Shown here: one piece after another, positions 37,561-48,660 of the stretch
Position numbering within the stretch: the first letter of the stretch is position 1
Layout of the letters: every line of letters begins with the position of its first letter
NCBI GenBank assembly: GCA_001692895.1
Contig: KV748199.1
Location: forward strand, 1 to 64,000
Reading direction: 5' to 3'
From: Cenococcum geophilum 1.58
Taxonomy: Eukaryota > Ascomycota > Dothideomycetes > Gloniales > Gloniaceae
DNA: 64,000 bases
Made by a program: the position numbers and the translations under genes
Notes under the pieces: generated by a model
Database searches by the model: none
Seen by the model: the letters and a program-made list of their open reading frames with translations, nothing else
Told to the model about the DNA's origin: nothing

Positions 37561-37726
37561 TGTTGGTTATATAGGGTGACTTACTAATAACGACTACTCG
37601 AGTAGGTTATAGTGATGTTGGTTAATAAAGCTTGTTTATTAGAATGAGGGAGGGCGAGGAGCTTAAGACTCCTCGCTACGCTAGTGCCGCGGCGTTACGT
37701 AATGACCGCTTGCCTTATTCCCGACA
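37561..37726 (-). repeat. 5' LTR of element B
   Basis: 166 bp, flanked on the right by the duplication gtttt at 37727-37731, after which element A resumes. Confidence 0.9.
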
Positions 37727-37731
37727 GTTTT

Positions 37732-40700
37732 ATACCAAAAACCCTACCTAACTAAGTATTTCTAACTAATATAATTATAACTAGACTAACCAAATATATA
37801 GTAGCCGTAGTAGGGAATACGATAAAGGGTATAATTAATATTAACTATAAGGTAATTATAGAGGTCCTTATAGAGGTTTATTTTAAAGTAATTACTAAAA
37901 AAAGTACTATATTTATAAAAAGCCAAATTGCTAGTTAACTAGACACTCCCTTAATAAGCGAAAGGAGGTATATAATAAGTTCCGTTAAAGTATAAAAAAC
38001 GTTAAAAATTATAAGATTATTATAGCCTACTTTTAAAGCTTCCTAGTTTAATATAAAGGCGTAAAAGACCTTAAAGGTAAGGTTAATAAGACTAAACAGC
38101 TCCTTATAGATATAAAAATTAAGGACTACTCTCCTAACTAATACTTTACTAAGTATAGTAAGGTAGATAGTATATAAACTGTTACTATTCTTAATAACTA
38201 ATATACGCTCCATTCTATTACGAAGTTAGATATCTTTAATAAGCTAAAGAAGAGTTCCGCGTTTTCCTTTAATAACAGATACTTAGCGAATATCTTTTAT
38301 AATATTATACCAGATACAGGAGCCGTAGGAGTATTTATAGTAGGAGAACCTTAAGTTTGAGCTCTTTAGCAGCTTAATAGCTTTATTTAGATTAACTAAT
38401 TAACGGTAAGCTAATATATAATTTATTTTAGCAAAGGTACTATAATTTCTCTTAGCACAATTAGGGTCTAAACCCCCTTAGGATATATTACCTTCCATAT
38501 TATTCCCGTAAATACTCCGTTTCTATTCTATATTAAAGATATAAATAAATTAGGCGTTAAGCTTAATAACCTTAAGAATATACTTATATAGGGAGATAAT
38601 TAGGTGCCTGTTATACGTAAGTAGGGTTACCCTTAATTACTCCTTTAATAACTAGAAAAGAGCGTTACTTAAAGCTATTTAACTAAGTTAGAGTTACGCT
38701 AACTATACCGTTGTTTTAGTTACCTATTAGTTTACTAATTACTTAGGGTTCTCTAATAAGTAGGCTATAAGGTTAAAATTAAGGCGATTAAACATCTTAT
38801 AAAGTACTACTATTACTACTAAATAAACCAGAAATCCCCTAGCCGATTTAAGTTTACCCTTAAAAATAACTATAACTTTAACTTCTATATTATTGTTAAT
38901 ATTATATATCTTAGCGGTAAGCCAGTACTCTAAGTTATTAACTTCTTAACCTTCTTCTAAGCCGTATAATTCTTAAAGGATATATTAGCTAGGAATATAT
39001 AGGATACCCTTTAATTATGCTAGATTAATATCTACCTAGGACCCCCTAATTAAATTGTCTATAATATAAAAAAGAACTTTTTATCTATAGAGTTTTAATA
39101 ATAGATAAAGGTAATAGTAATTAAGGTTAAGGAAGTCCCTATTAAGGCATATAATAGTATTAAAAAAGTAAAGTAATATTATATACCATTACGCCGCGTA
39201 TATAAGATTATCTCTTTAAAACTAAAGGACGCTAGTAAAAAACTTACCCTATAAATAGCTATTAAAGCTGTTAATAATTCCACTAGCCCGGATAGGCTTA
39301 TACTTATATTACTAGTCTTTAGCACCTACCTTTAAATAACTAATAATTTTCTACTATCTTCCTCTATTATATAATAAGTTAAGGCTATTTATAAGGTAAT
39401 AAAGGAGGTATAATAGCTCTACGCTATATACTAGGTTAATAACGTATTAGGAATAAAAAATAGCCTAAATACCTTAACTATACTTAATCTACTACTCTAG
39501 TCTAAGGTACGCGTATAGCGTAAAAAGGGAGGATAGTTAGGCCTATATTAACTTATTATAATAAATAGTTAGCCTTATACTATTTAGATACCTTATAAAC
39601 CCACTTAATTCCATTTAACTATTATTAAGCCTTACTATAAAGATAATAGTTCTAAGCCTTTATAGAATACTATAGAAAATACCCTAAAGGAGAGCTATAA
39701 TTAATATGCTCTAAAAGGCGACTATAATTCTAATATAATTATAGTAGATACGCCGTAACTATAACGCGGTAGAGGTTGCCTAAAGGGATTATAAAATCGC
39801 TAACATCTTATTAATTTTAAAGAGTAATTTATTACCGCTATTAAGAATAGAGTTAAGCTATTAATAGCCTTTATAATAGCTAAGGAGAAGGCTAACTTTA
39901 AGCTTATAAAACAGCTTTAAAAGGAAGGTTATATTATAACTCCTAGAGCTCCTTTCTAAGCATCTAATAAGTAAGAGATTGATAGTCTTATTATAAGAGA
40001 AGTCTTTAAATTTAAGAAGTATAACCCTATTAAGTTTAATAAAGTTCGTATCTTTAAATTAAGAATAGTTAACGAGATTATAGGCAAAGCTATTAACACC
40101 CTATTTAAGAAATTAAGGCTTATTATTTAAGCCTACAATAATAATAGTAAGGAGATAATTCTTATGCAATCTCCTATAATTTAACGAGCTAGTTAGTAAG
40201 TTATTATTGCACTAGCTCCCTCCCTAATAAAGAATAAAATAGCGGTCTATTTATAAGATATTACTTAGGCTTATACCCAATTAGAGACGTACCTTTAGCG
40301 CTTAATATTAGCATACCTTTTAGAGTAAATTCGCCACTAATATCCTAAAGATACAATTATAGTTATACTTAAGCTATTATATAGAATCGTAGAGGTAGGG
40401 ACCTATTAATAGGCTACCTATAGTAAGCACCATAAAGAGAAGCTTTTAATAACTACTTCTATATTTAACCCCTACTTCCTTATTATAACTATAGGAACTC
40501 TATTTAGAATTGTTAGTATATAAACTAATAATATAATTATCTTAGGAGACAATTAATTCTTAGCTCTTAAAGAAGATAAGCTAGTAAAGGTAAATCTTAT
40601 AGTAAAGCTAAAAGAAAAGCTTAATTTAACAACACTATTACTCTTTAATAGATGCATCCTCTCCCTAAATAAAGATTCTATTACCTTACGCCAAAAGGGT

Positions 40701-41060
40701 TAAGGTAAGAAAATTAACGTTATTAATATTAATTCTCTAAAGGATATATAGAGTAACGTGCTTATAAAGCTTATATTACTTCTATCTATTAACCTAAGGC
40801 TTTATTTAATTTCTTTATTACCACTTAACACTAGGAACTAACTAAGGATAATATCCTTACCCTAAATAAGCGTCTTTTTTAGTAAATAAACCATCTTAAT
40901 TAGGGACTACTCTATATACCTATTAATCTTCCTACCGCTAAGCTCTTTATATTTATTAATAGATTATTTATAAATAATAAAAAATTTTGCTCCTAGTTAG
41001 GATATAAGATTATTATTATAAATAAATCTACTAGAGAGAATAACTTTATAATCTATAGTA
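37732..41060 (+). pseudogene. gag end, protease, integrase and RT remnant of element A
   Basis: A protease motif (PDTGAVGVFI) is seen with its GAT at 38313. An integrase region follows, with FKFTLKNNYNFN and SGKPVL blocks and NIYLGPPN near 39030. The reverse-transcriptase region lies at about 39900-40700 and the start of RNase H at about 40880-41060. Every block has TAG/TAA stops. It aligns along its whole length with element C at 42850-46165. Confidence 0.78.
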
Positions 41061-41065
41061 ACCTT

Positions 41066-41282
41066 TATTGGGAATAAAGGCAAGTGGTTATAATATAAGG
41101 CATATTGCCGTCACGTATGGCAAGTTGCCGTTACGTGCGGCAAGTTGCCATCACGTGCCGCCGCGGCACTAGCGTGGTAAGGAACCTTAAGTTTCTTATC
41201 CCTTTCTTTAAGATAAATATAGAACAATTATTATACTATCTACGAACCGTAGCTACGTAATATCCCCCTTATGTAACTAATA
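41066..41282 (+). repeat. 5' LTR of element C
   Basis: 217 bp. It is followed by CTAATTAGTGGTTAACTTCA, the same leader or primer-binding stretch as in A and F. The extra length compared with A comes from a three-copy internal repeat. Confidence 0.9.
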
Positions 41283-41696
41283 CTAATTAGTGGTTAACTT
41301 CACTGTTATACTATAGAGCAGCTAGGTATTCCACTAAGAAGAGACAAGCCACTATACCAGTGCTACTCGTGCTAAAGGGAGCTGTTTTTTAAGGTTAGAA
41401 CTAGTCCTAAATCTTAAATAGAACTCTTTTATAAATTTAAGGATTTAAAGGCTAGAACTGGTCCTAAGCCTTTCTAAGATTACAGATTCTTGCGTCTATT
41501 ACGCAGAATAACACGCTTTATAAGTCTTTACGATTTAAGGCCAGAACTAGTCCTAAGCCCTATAATCACAAATATACGTCTAAACGCGTACTAAATGACA
41601 AACGCGTACTAAATAACAAATATATATCACGAACGCGTACTAAATAACAATCCTTATACTAATAACACTTCCCTCCCTTTAAAAACATGGCTACGC

Positions 41697-44600
41697 CTAC
41701 TTTAAACAACTAGGAAGACTCCTTACTACTAGGGGTAGCTTTATACGCGAAACTTATTAATGAAAATTAGGATGGATTTACCTTTAATATAATAACTTAT
41801 ACCGCAAAACAAGTTAATAGCTTTCTCCTATACTGTATTATATTCTACTAAAGTAGATACTACGCTGATGTATAGCTATAGGAATATTTTAGAGAGGATT
41901 TTATAGGATGGACCGCTAATACCTAGGTACTTGGTAATGTTGATATTATTTAGGATTTTTAAGACTTCCTTTATAGGAATGGGGTATATGTTACTAAGAA
42001 TAGTAACCTAATTGCTAGTAATATTTAGGCTGTTATTACTAGTATAGAAGAACCAATATAGACGGAAGCTAAGATTATACGTTAACTATGGAAACCTAAA
42101 ACTAACCTATATTCTTTAAAAGGCAACTTTAATTTGGAATAAAACCCCTAGAACGCTACTCTCCCACCTAGAGGTGCTCTCCTACCTGGAGGTGCTCTTC
42201 TACCAAGAGGTACTTTTTCTTTACCTCCGCCGCCTCTAGCTTCTTTACTCTAGCTAACTGGTAACCCTTTATTATAAGAAGTTACGAATCTAATAAAGGT
42301 ATATTTAGACGAAGAGAAGAAGTTTAAAGGAGAACTGTATAATATGCTCGGAGTAAAACTATAGGTCTTCTATAACTGTTGCAATAAGGTTAAAATTTAA
42401 CGCCACTAGTACTACTACGCTTTCTCCATTATATTAAAAGGACGGGCGGCAATATTCTATTACGACTATATTATAGGTAAAAACTATAACTTTAATATAA
42501 TGCTTTAGCTTACTAGAGCCTACTTTAAAACTAATAAGAATCGCTAACTTTATATATCTAAATGGCGGGAGACTATGTTTTAGAGAGTTATTACTTCTAA
42601 CCTAATAAAGACTTATTTAGAGTGCCTTTAACTACTCTTTAATAAACTCTAGAAAATCTAATGTGGCCTTATTAAAACTTACTAAAATAAAAACAGCCTA
42701 AGGGACCAGGTTATCTTAGTATGCTATAATATTCCTAAGTGTAACTTGGCGCTATATAAACCTATAAATATATTTAAAGGAGTATATACTAAGCTACGCT
42801 TTGCCATAGGTACTACAATGCGAATATAAGAATCTTAATAGCTCTATACCAAAAACCCTACCTAACTAAGCGTTCCTAACTAATATAATTATAACTAGAC
42901 TGATTAAATATATAGCGGCCATAGTAGGGAATACGGCAAAGGGTACGATTAACGTCGACTATAAGGTAATTATGGAGGTTTATTTTAAAGTAATTGCTAA
43001 AAGAAGTGCTACGTTTATAAGAAGCTAAATTACTAGTTAACTAGACACTCCCTTAATAAGCGAAAAGAGGTATATAATAAGTTCCGTTAAAGTATAAGAA
43101 ATATTAGAAATTATAAGGTTACTACGGCCTACTTCTAAAGCTTTCTAGTTTAATATAAAGGCGTAAAAGACCTTAAGGGTAAGGTTAATAAGACCGAATA
43201 GCTCCTTATGGATATGGAAATTAAGGACTATTTACCTAACCAATACTTTACTAAGTATGGTGAGGTAAATAGCATATAAACTATTGCTGTTCTTAATAAC
43301 TAATCTACGCTCCATTTTATTATAAAGTTAGATATCTTTAATAAGCTAAAGGAGAGCTCCGCGTTTTCCTTTAATAATAGATACTTAGTAAACGTCTTTT
43401 ATAGTATTATACCGGATACTAGAGCCGTAGGAGTATTTATAGTAAAAGAACCTTAAGTTCGAGCCCTTTAGCAGCTTAATAGCTCTATTTAGATTAACTA
43501 TTTAACGGTAGGCTAATATATAATTTGTTTTAGTAAAGGTACTGCAATCTCTTTTAGCACAATTAGGGTTTAAACCCCCTTAGGGTATATTACTTTTTAC
43601 GTTATTCCCACAAATACCCTATTTCTATTTTGCATTAGAGATATAAATAAACTAGGCGTTAAGCTTAATAACCTTAAGAATATACTTATATAGGGAGATA
43701 ATTGGGTGCCTATTATACGTAAGTAGGGTTACCCTTAGCTACTTCTTTAATAACTAGAAAAGAGTGTTGCTTAGAGCTATTTAACTAAGTTAGAGTTACG
43801 CCAACTATACCGTTGTTTTGGTTACCTATTAGTTTACTAATTACTTAGGGTTCTTTAGCGAGTAGGCTATAAAGTTAAGGTTAAGGCAATTAAGCATCTT
43901 ATAAAATACTGCTACTACTGCTAAATAAACCAGAGGTCCCCTAGCCAATTTAAGTTTACCCTTAAAAATAACTATGACTTTAACTTTTATATTATTGTTA
44001 ACGTTATATATCTTAGCGGCAAGCTAGTACTCTAAGTTATTAACTTCTTAACCTCCTTCTAAGCTGTATAATTTTTAAAGGATATATTAGCTAGGAACGT
44101 ATAGGATACCCTTTAGTTATACTAGATTAATATCTACCTAGGACCCCCTAATTAAATTATCCATAATATAAAAAAGAATTTCTTATTTATAGAGTTCCGA
44201 TAATAGATAAAGGCAATAGCAATTAAGGTTAAGGAAGTCCCCGTTAAGGCATATAATAGTATTAAAAAAGTGGAGTAATATTACGTGCTATTACGCCGCG
44301 TATATAAAATTATCTCTTTAGAACTAAAGAACGTTAGTAAAGAACTTACCTTATAAATGGCTATTAAAGCTATTAATAATTTCGCTAGCCCGGATAAACT
44401 CGTACCTACGTTACTAGTCTTTAGCGCCTACCTTTAAATAACTAATAATTCTCCACTATTTCCCTTTGTTGTATAATAAGCCCAGGCTATTTATAAGGCA
44501 ATAAAGGAGGTGCGACGTCTCTATACTATACGCTAGGTTAATAATATACTAAGAATAAGAAATAGCCTAAATACCTTAATTACGCTCGATCTGCTACTTT

Positions 44601-46560
44601 AGTCTAAAGTATATATATAGCGTAAAAAGGGAGGATAGTTAGGCCTATACTAACTTATTATAATTAATAGTTAAACTTATACTATTTAGATGCCTTACGG
44701 ACCTACTTAATTCTATTTAACTGTCATTAAGCCTTATTATAAAGATAATAATTTTAAGCCTTTATAGGATGCCCTAGAAGATACCCTAGAAGAGAACTAC
44801 AATTAATATACTTTAGAAGGCGACTACAATCCCAATATAATTATAGTAGATACGCTATAACTATAACACGGTAGAGGTCACCCGAAGGGATTACAAAATC
44901 GCTAACATCTTATTAATTTTAAAGAATAATTTATTACCGCTATTAAGAATAGAGTTAAGTTATTAATGGCCTTTATAATAGCTAAAGAGAAGGCTAATTT
45001 TAAGCTTATAAAATAGCTCTAAAAGGAAGGTTATATTATAACCCTAGGAGCTCCTTTCTAAGCATCTAATAAGCAGGAGATTGACGGTCTTATTGTAAGA
45101 GGAGTCTTTAAATTTAAGAAGTATGACCCTACTAAATTCAATAGAGTTCGCATCTTTAAGTTAAGAATGGTTAATAAGATTAAGGGTAAAGCTATTAACG
45201 CCCTATTTAAGAAATTAAGGCTTATTATCTAAGGTTATAACAACAATAGTAAGGAAATAATTTTTACGTAATTTCCTATAATTTAACGAGCTAGTTAACA
45301 AGTTATTGTTATATTAGCTCCCTCCTTAATAAAGAATAGAATGGCGGTCTATTTATAAGATATTACCTAGGCCTACACCTAATTAGAGACGCACCTTTAG
45401 CGCTTAATATTGGCACACCTTTTAGAGCAAATTCGCCACTAGTATCCTAAAGATATAATTATAGTTATGCTTAAGCCATTATATAGAATCGCAGAGGTAG
45501 AAACTTACTAGTGGGCTACCTACAGTAAGCACTATAAAGAGAAGCTTTTAATGACTACTTCTATATTTAATCCCTGCTTCCTTATTATAACTACAGGAAC
45601 CCTATTTAGAATTATTAGTATATAAACTAATAATATAATTATCTTAGGAGACGACTAATTCTTAGCTCTTAAAGAGGATAAGCTAGTAAAGGTAAATCTT
45701 ATAGCAAAGCTAAAGGAAAAGCTTAATTTAATAACACTATTACTCTTTAATAGATATATCCTCTTCCTAAATAAGGATTCTATTGCTTTACGCCAGAAGG
45801 GTTAAGGTAAAAAGATTAACGTTATTAACGTTAATTCTCTAAAGTAAGGATATATGGAGCAACGCGCTTGCGGAGCTTATATTACTTCTATCTATTAACC
45901 TAAGGCTTTATTTAATCTCTTTATTGCCGCCTAATACTAGGAACTAACTAAGGATAACGTTCTTGCCCTAAATAAACGTCTTTTTTAGTAAATAAACTAT
46001 CTTAATCGGGGACTACTCTATATACCTATTAATCTTCCTACTACTAAGCTCTTTATATTTATTAATAGATCGTTTATAAATAATAAAGATTTTAGCTCCT
46101 AGTTAGGATATAAGATTATTATCGCAAATAAATTTACTAGAGAAAATGACTTTATAATCTATAGCAATCTTATTTATTAGAGCTTAACTAAAAGCAAGCA
46201 CGTTACCCGAAGTGTTTTAGCGTTAAAGATATATAGAATAGTTAGCGGAGTTAATATAGTAATTGCAATTAGAACTACCCTAAAGATAATTATAGATTAA
46301 CTCGCACTTTCCGTTATCCCTATAATTATATGCACCGACTTATATTCCCTCTATAAGTATTTAATTAAGCTTAGTACCATAAAGGAGAAGCGCCTTATAA
46401 TTAATATTATGGCACTTTAATAATCCTACAAGCGTTAAGAACTCTTTAAGATTTAATAGATTAATGGCTAAGATAACCCGGTAGATATAATAACAAAGGC
46501 AAACCTAAATAAGGCACTAGAGACGTTTGTTAACATAAATACTCTACGTATATAAGTTAA
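41697..46560 (+). pseudogene. RIP-damaged gag-pol of element C
   Basis: It starts with MATPTLNN at the ATG at 41697. A protease DTR variant of DTG lies near 43415. Integrase blocks FKFTLKNNYDFN and INIYLGPPN follow. The reverse-transcriptase active site reads TNN where copia elements have TDD (45626-45634), so both aspartates became asparagine by G-to-A change. RNase H ends with TTLKIIID, AVIP-type and SLYKYLIKLSTIKEKRLI blocks near 46260-46420. Multiple TAG/TAA stops are present. The family makes its own particle, integrase and RT, but this copy cannot. Confidence 0.82.
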
Positions 46561-46609
46561 AGGTTAGGTTAAAAGGGAGTCCCTAGAAATTTCTTAGTCA
46601 TATAAGGTC

Positions 46610-46665
46610 TTAAGATGTCCAGGAACTTCAACCGGCGGTCGAAGTTATCTAATTGGTCAGATTCT
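46610..46665 (+). repeat. 3' hairpin module of element C shared with gypsy element E
   Basis: It runs from TTAAGATGTCCAGGAACTTC to AATTGGTCAGATTCT with an inverted repeat AACTTCaACCGgCGGTcGAAGTT. A second hairpin (TTTTCCATCC/GGATGAAAA) follows at about 46698-46720. It lies between the end of pol and the 3' LTR. Confidence 0.75.
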
Positions 46666-46939
46666 ACGGACCCTGACTTAACCCAGCCAATTAGGATTTT
46701 CCATCCCCGGGATGAAAAATCGCTATTGGCCCGCTTACTACTAGCGCCTTGGCGGCCCTCCGAATAAGATATCTACCTGCGACTCCTAAGTAAGAAAGTA
46801 CCGCGTGCTAAGAGGCAAATTTTAGGACAGCGAGACTTATATTGCAATAGCAATAGTAAGTAAGGAGGATTAATATTTGTTCCGCTAGTTAAGCGGTATC
46901 TGTATATATAGATAGCAACCGTAAAAGAAGAGTTGCTAG

Positions 46940-47156
46940 TGTTGGGAATAAAGGCAAGTGGTCACAATATGAGGCATATTGCCGTCACGTATGGCAAGTT
47001 GCCGTTACGTGCGGCAAGTTGCCATCACGTGCCGCCGCGGCACTAGCGTGGTGAGGAACCTTAAGTTCCTTACCCCTTTCTTTAAGATGAATACAGAACA
47101 ATCATCATACTATCTACGAACCGTAGCTACGTGATATCCCCCTTGTGTAACCAATA
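46940..47156 (+). repeat. 3' LTR of element C
   Basis: 217 bp. It holds three ~20-bp units of the type TGCCGTCACGTATGGCAAGT between about 46980 and 47035. The purine-rich GTAAAAGAAGAG lies just upstream (46921-46932) in the polypurine-tract position. Confidence 0.9.
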
Positions 47157-47161
47157 ACCTT

Positions 47162-47560
47162 ATCTATTAGAGCTTAACTAAGAGTAAATACGTTACTTAA
47201 AGCGTTCTAGCGTTAGAGATATATAGAATAGTTAGCGGAGTTAATATGGCAATTATAATTAGAACTACCCTAAAGATAATTATAGATTAACTTAAAATTC
47301 CTATTATCCCTATAATCGTATATACCGACTTATACTCCCTCTATAAGTATTTGGTTAAGCTTAGTACTATAAAGGAGAAGCGCCTTATAATTAATATTAT
47401 AGCACTTTAGCAATCCTATAAACGGTAAGAACTCTTTAAGATTTAATAAATTAACGGCTAAGATAACCCAGTAGATATAATAACAAAGGTAAACCCAAAT
47501 AAGGCTCTAGATATTTATTAACACAAACACTCTACATATACGAGTTAACGGTTAGGTTAA
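47162..47560 (+). pseudogene. RNase H remnant of element A
   Basis: Element A's pol resumes after C. The blocks match 46165-46570 of C nearly base for base, apart from transitions, including the SLYKYLVKL region. The frame is broken by stops. Confidence 0.75.
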
Positions 47561-47624
47561 AAGGGAGTAGAAGCAAGACTTATATTATAATAGCAATAGT
47601 TAACAGGCATGTGCTATGCGCTGT

Positions 47625-47775
47625 TACGGTTCTGGCAGAATTTGGCAGAATTCTATGGCCTGGTAGAATTTGGCAGAAGTCTATGGCCTGGCAGAATTTG
47701 GCAGAAGTCTATGGCTTAGCAGAATTCGGCAGAATTCCATAGTATGGCAGAATATAGCAGATTGCGGCAGATTGC
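47625..47775. repeat. ~34-bp tandem array TGGCAGAATTTGGCAGAA in the tail of element A
   Basis: About four units of tggcagaatttggcagaa plus gtctatggcc lie between pol and the 3' LTR of A. Element F carries a single related unit (about 16930-16960). Confidence 0.8.
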
Positions 47776-47895
47776 GGTCTTATAGCTAGCCTTAATCGGT
47801 GGGCGTGTGTAAGGTATTACGAGGTAGACCTATGGCACTACGCTAGTTAAGCAGTATTTGTATATAGATGGCAACCACAAAAGAAGAGTTGCCAG

Positions 47896-48055
47896 TGTCG
47901 GGAATGAGGCAAGCGGTCGTCACGTGTCGCCGCGGCACTAGCGTGGCGAGGAGCTTAAGGCTCCTCGCCCTCCCTCATTCCAACAATCAATCGAATTACA
48001 ATCATCATACTATCTACGAACCGTAGCTACGTGATATTACCTTGTGTAACCAACA
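47896..48055 (+). repeat. 3' LTR of element A
   Basis: 160 bp. The complete hairpin (47946-47968) is present. It is preceded by the purine-rich AAAAGAAGAG and followed by the duplication caagg (48056-48060). Confidence 0.9.
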
Positions 48056-48084
48056 CAAGGAATATACAGTTAGCTTTTAAAGTT

Positions 48085-48235
48085 GTTAAGTAGGTTAACT
48101 GCGTGTTATTTAACTTTTAAATATATTAAGTTGGTTAATTGCATGTCGAGTTGGTCTAATTGCGTGTTAAGTTAGTTAATTGCATGTCAAGTTGGTCCAA
48201 TTGCGTGTTAAGTTAGTAAAACTAAAGCTTTAGAA
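48085..48235. repeat. ~40-bp tandem repeat with TTAATTGCATGTC
   Basis: Three or four imperfect copies of aagttggtctaattgcgtgtt and aagttagttaattgcatgtc are seen. The left flank of element A (29960-29988) has the same kind of sequence, so A entered this array. Confidence 0.6.
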
Positions 48236-48257
48236 TATTAAATTATTTAAGCCTTTA

Positions 48258-48660
48258 GCTAAAGGGGGGGGGTAGTATAATGGGACTAGCCCAGTTATAG
48301 TAAGAATGTCTTAGTAAAATACTTAATAGATAAATTCTGCCAAGTTTTACTAAATTCTACCAAAACGAACGTTTTAGTAAAAATCGACGCTTAACTAAAT
48401 TCTGCCGAATTCTACTAGCTTAATCGACTTTTGCTAAGTTCTACTAGTTCTATTAAATTTTACTAAAGTCTGTTAAAGACCGCGTGCGTATATATATATG
48501 TATTAACCACTAAGACCTCTAACTATTTAATTATAAGTTTCTCTTATTATTCCTTTCTCTTCTTTACGCAACATCTCGTTTTTAGCAAGAGCTATATACC
48601 CTTAGATTTAGATAGAATTTATACTGTCTGAATAAGGTTCTGTAATATAGTAGACACGGT
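48258..48660 (+). mobile_element. probable retroelement 3' end: polypurine tract and LTR remnant
   Basis: An AAA plus nine-G run (48261-48272) is followed by TAGTATAATGGGACTAGCCC. This resembles a polypurine tract joined to the start of a copia-type LTR. The following ~380 bp are AT-rich, with repeated TTCTGCC/TTCTACC motifs and a CTCTTCTTTACGCAACA stretch, as in LTR ends. No partner LTR is in the window. Confidence 0.35.

Larger units (their letters stand above)
31684..37726 (-). mobile_element. Ty1/copia element B, inserted in A
   Basis: LTRs at 31684-31849 and 37561-37726 (166 bp each) start TGTCGGGAATAAGG and end in CCAACA when read on the minus strand. The duplication gtttt (31679-31683 and 37727-37731) lies within element A. 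The interior reads on the minus strand from gag (about 37150) to RNase H (about 32300). It is full length and heavily mutated. Confidence 0.92.
41066..47156 (+). mobile_element. Ty1/copia element C, inserted in A
   Basis: LTRs at 41066-41282 and 46940-47156 (217 bp each) start TGTTGGGAATAAAGG (left copy mutated to TATTGGG) and end CCAATA. The duplication acctt (41061-41065 and 47157-47161) lies in element A's RNase H region. It has the same orientation as A and a full-length interior. It is less mutated than A and so probably younger. Confidence 0.92.
29989..48055 (+). mobile_element. Ty1/copia element A, host of a nested pair
   Basis: The left LTR (29989-30137) and right LTR (47896-48055) begin TGTCGGGAATGAGG and end TAACCAACA. 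They are flanked by the duplication caagg (29984-29988 and 48056-48060). Removing element B (31684-37726) and element C (41066-47156) restores a single copia element of about 5.9 kb with leader, gag, protease, integrase, reverse transcriptase and RNase H in copia order. All frames carry RIP-type stops. Confidence 0.92.
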
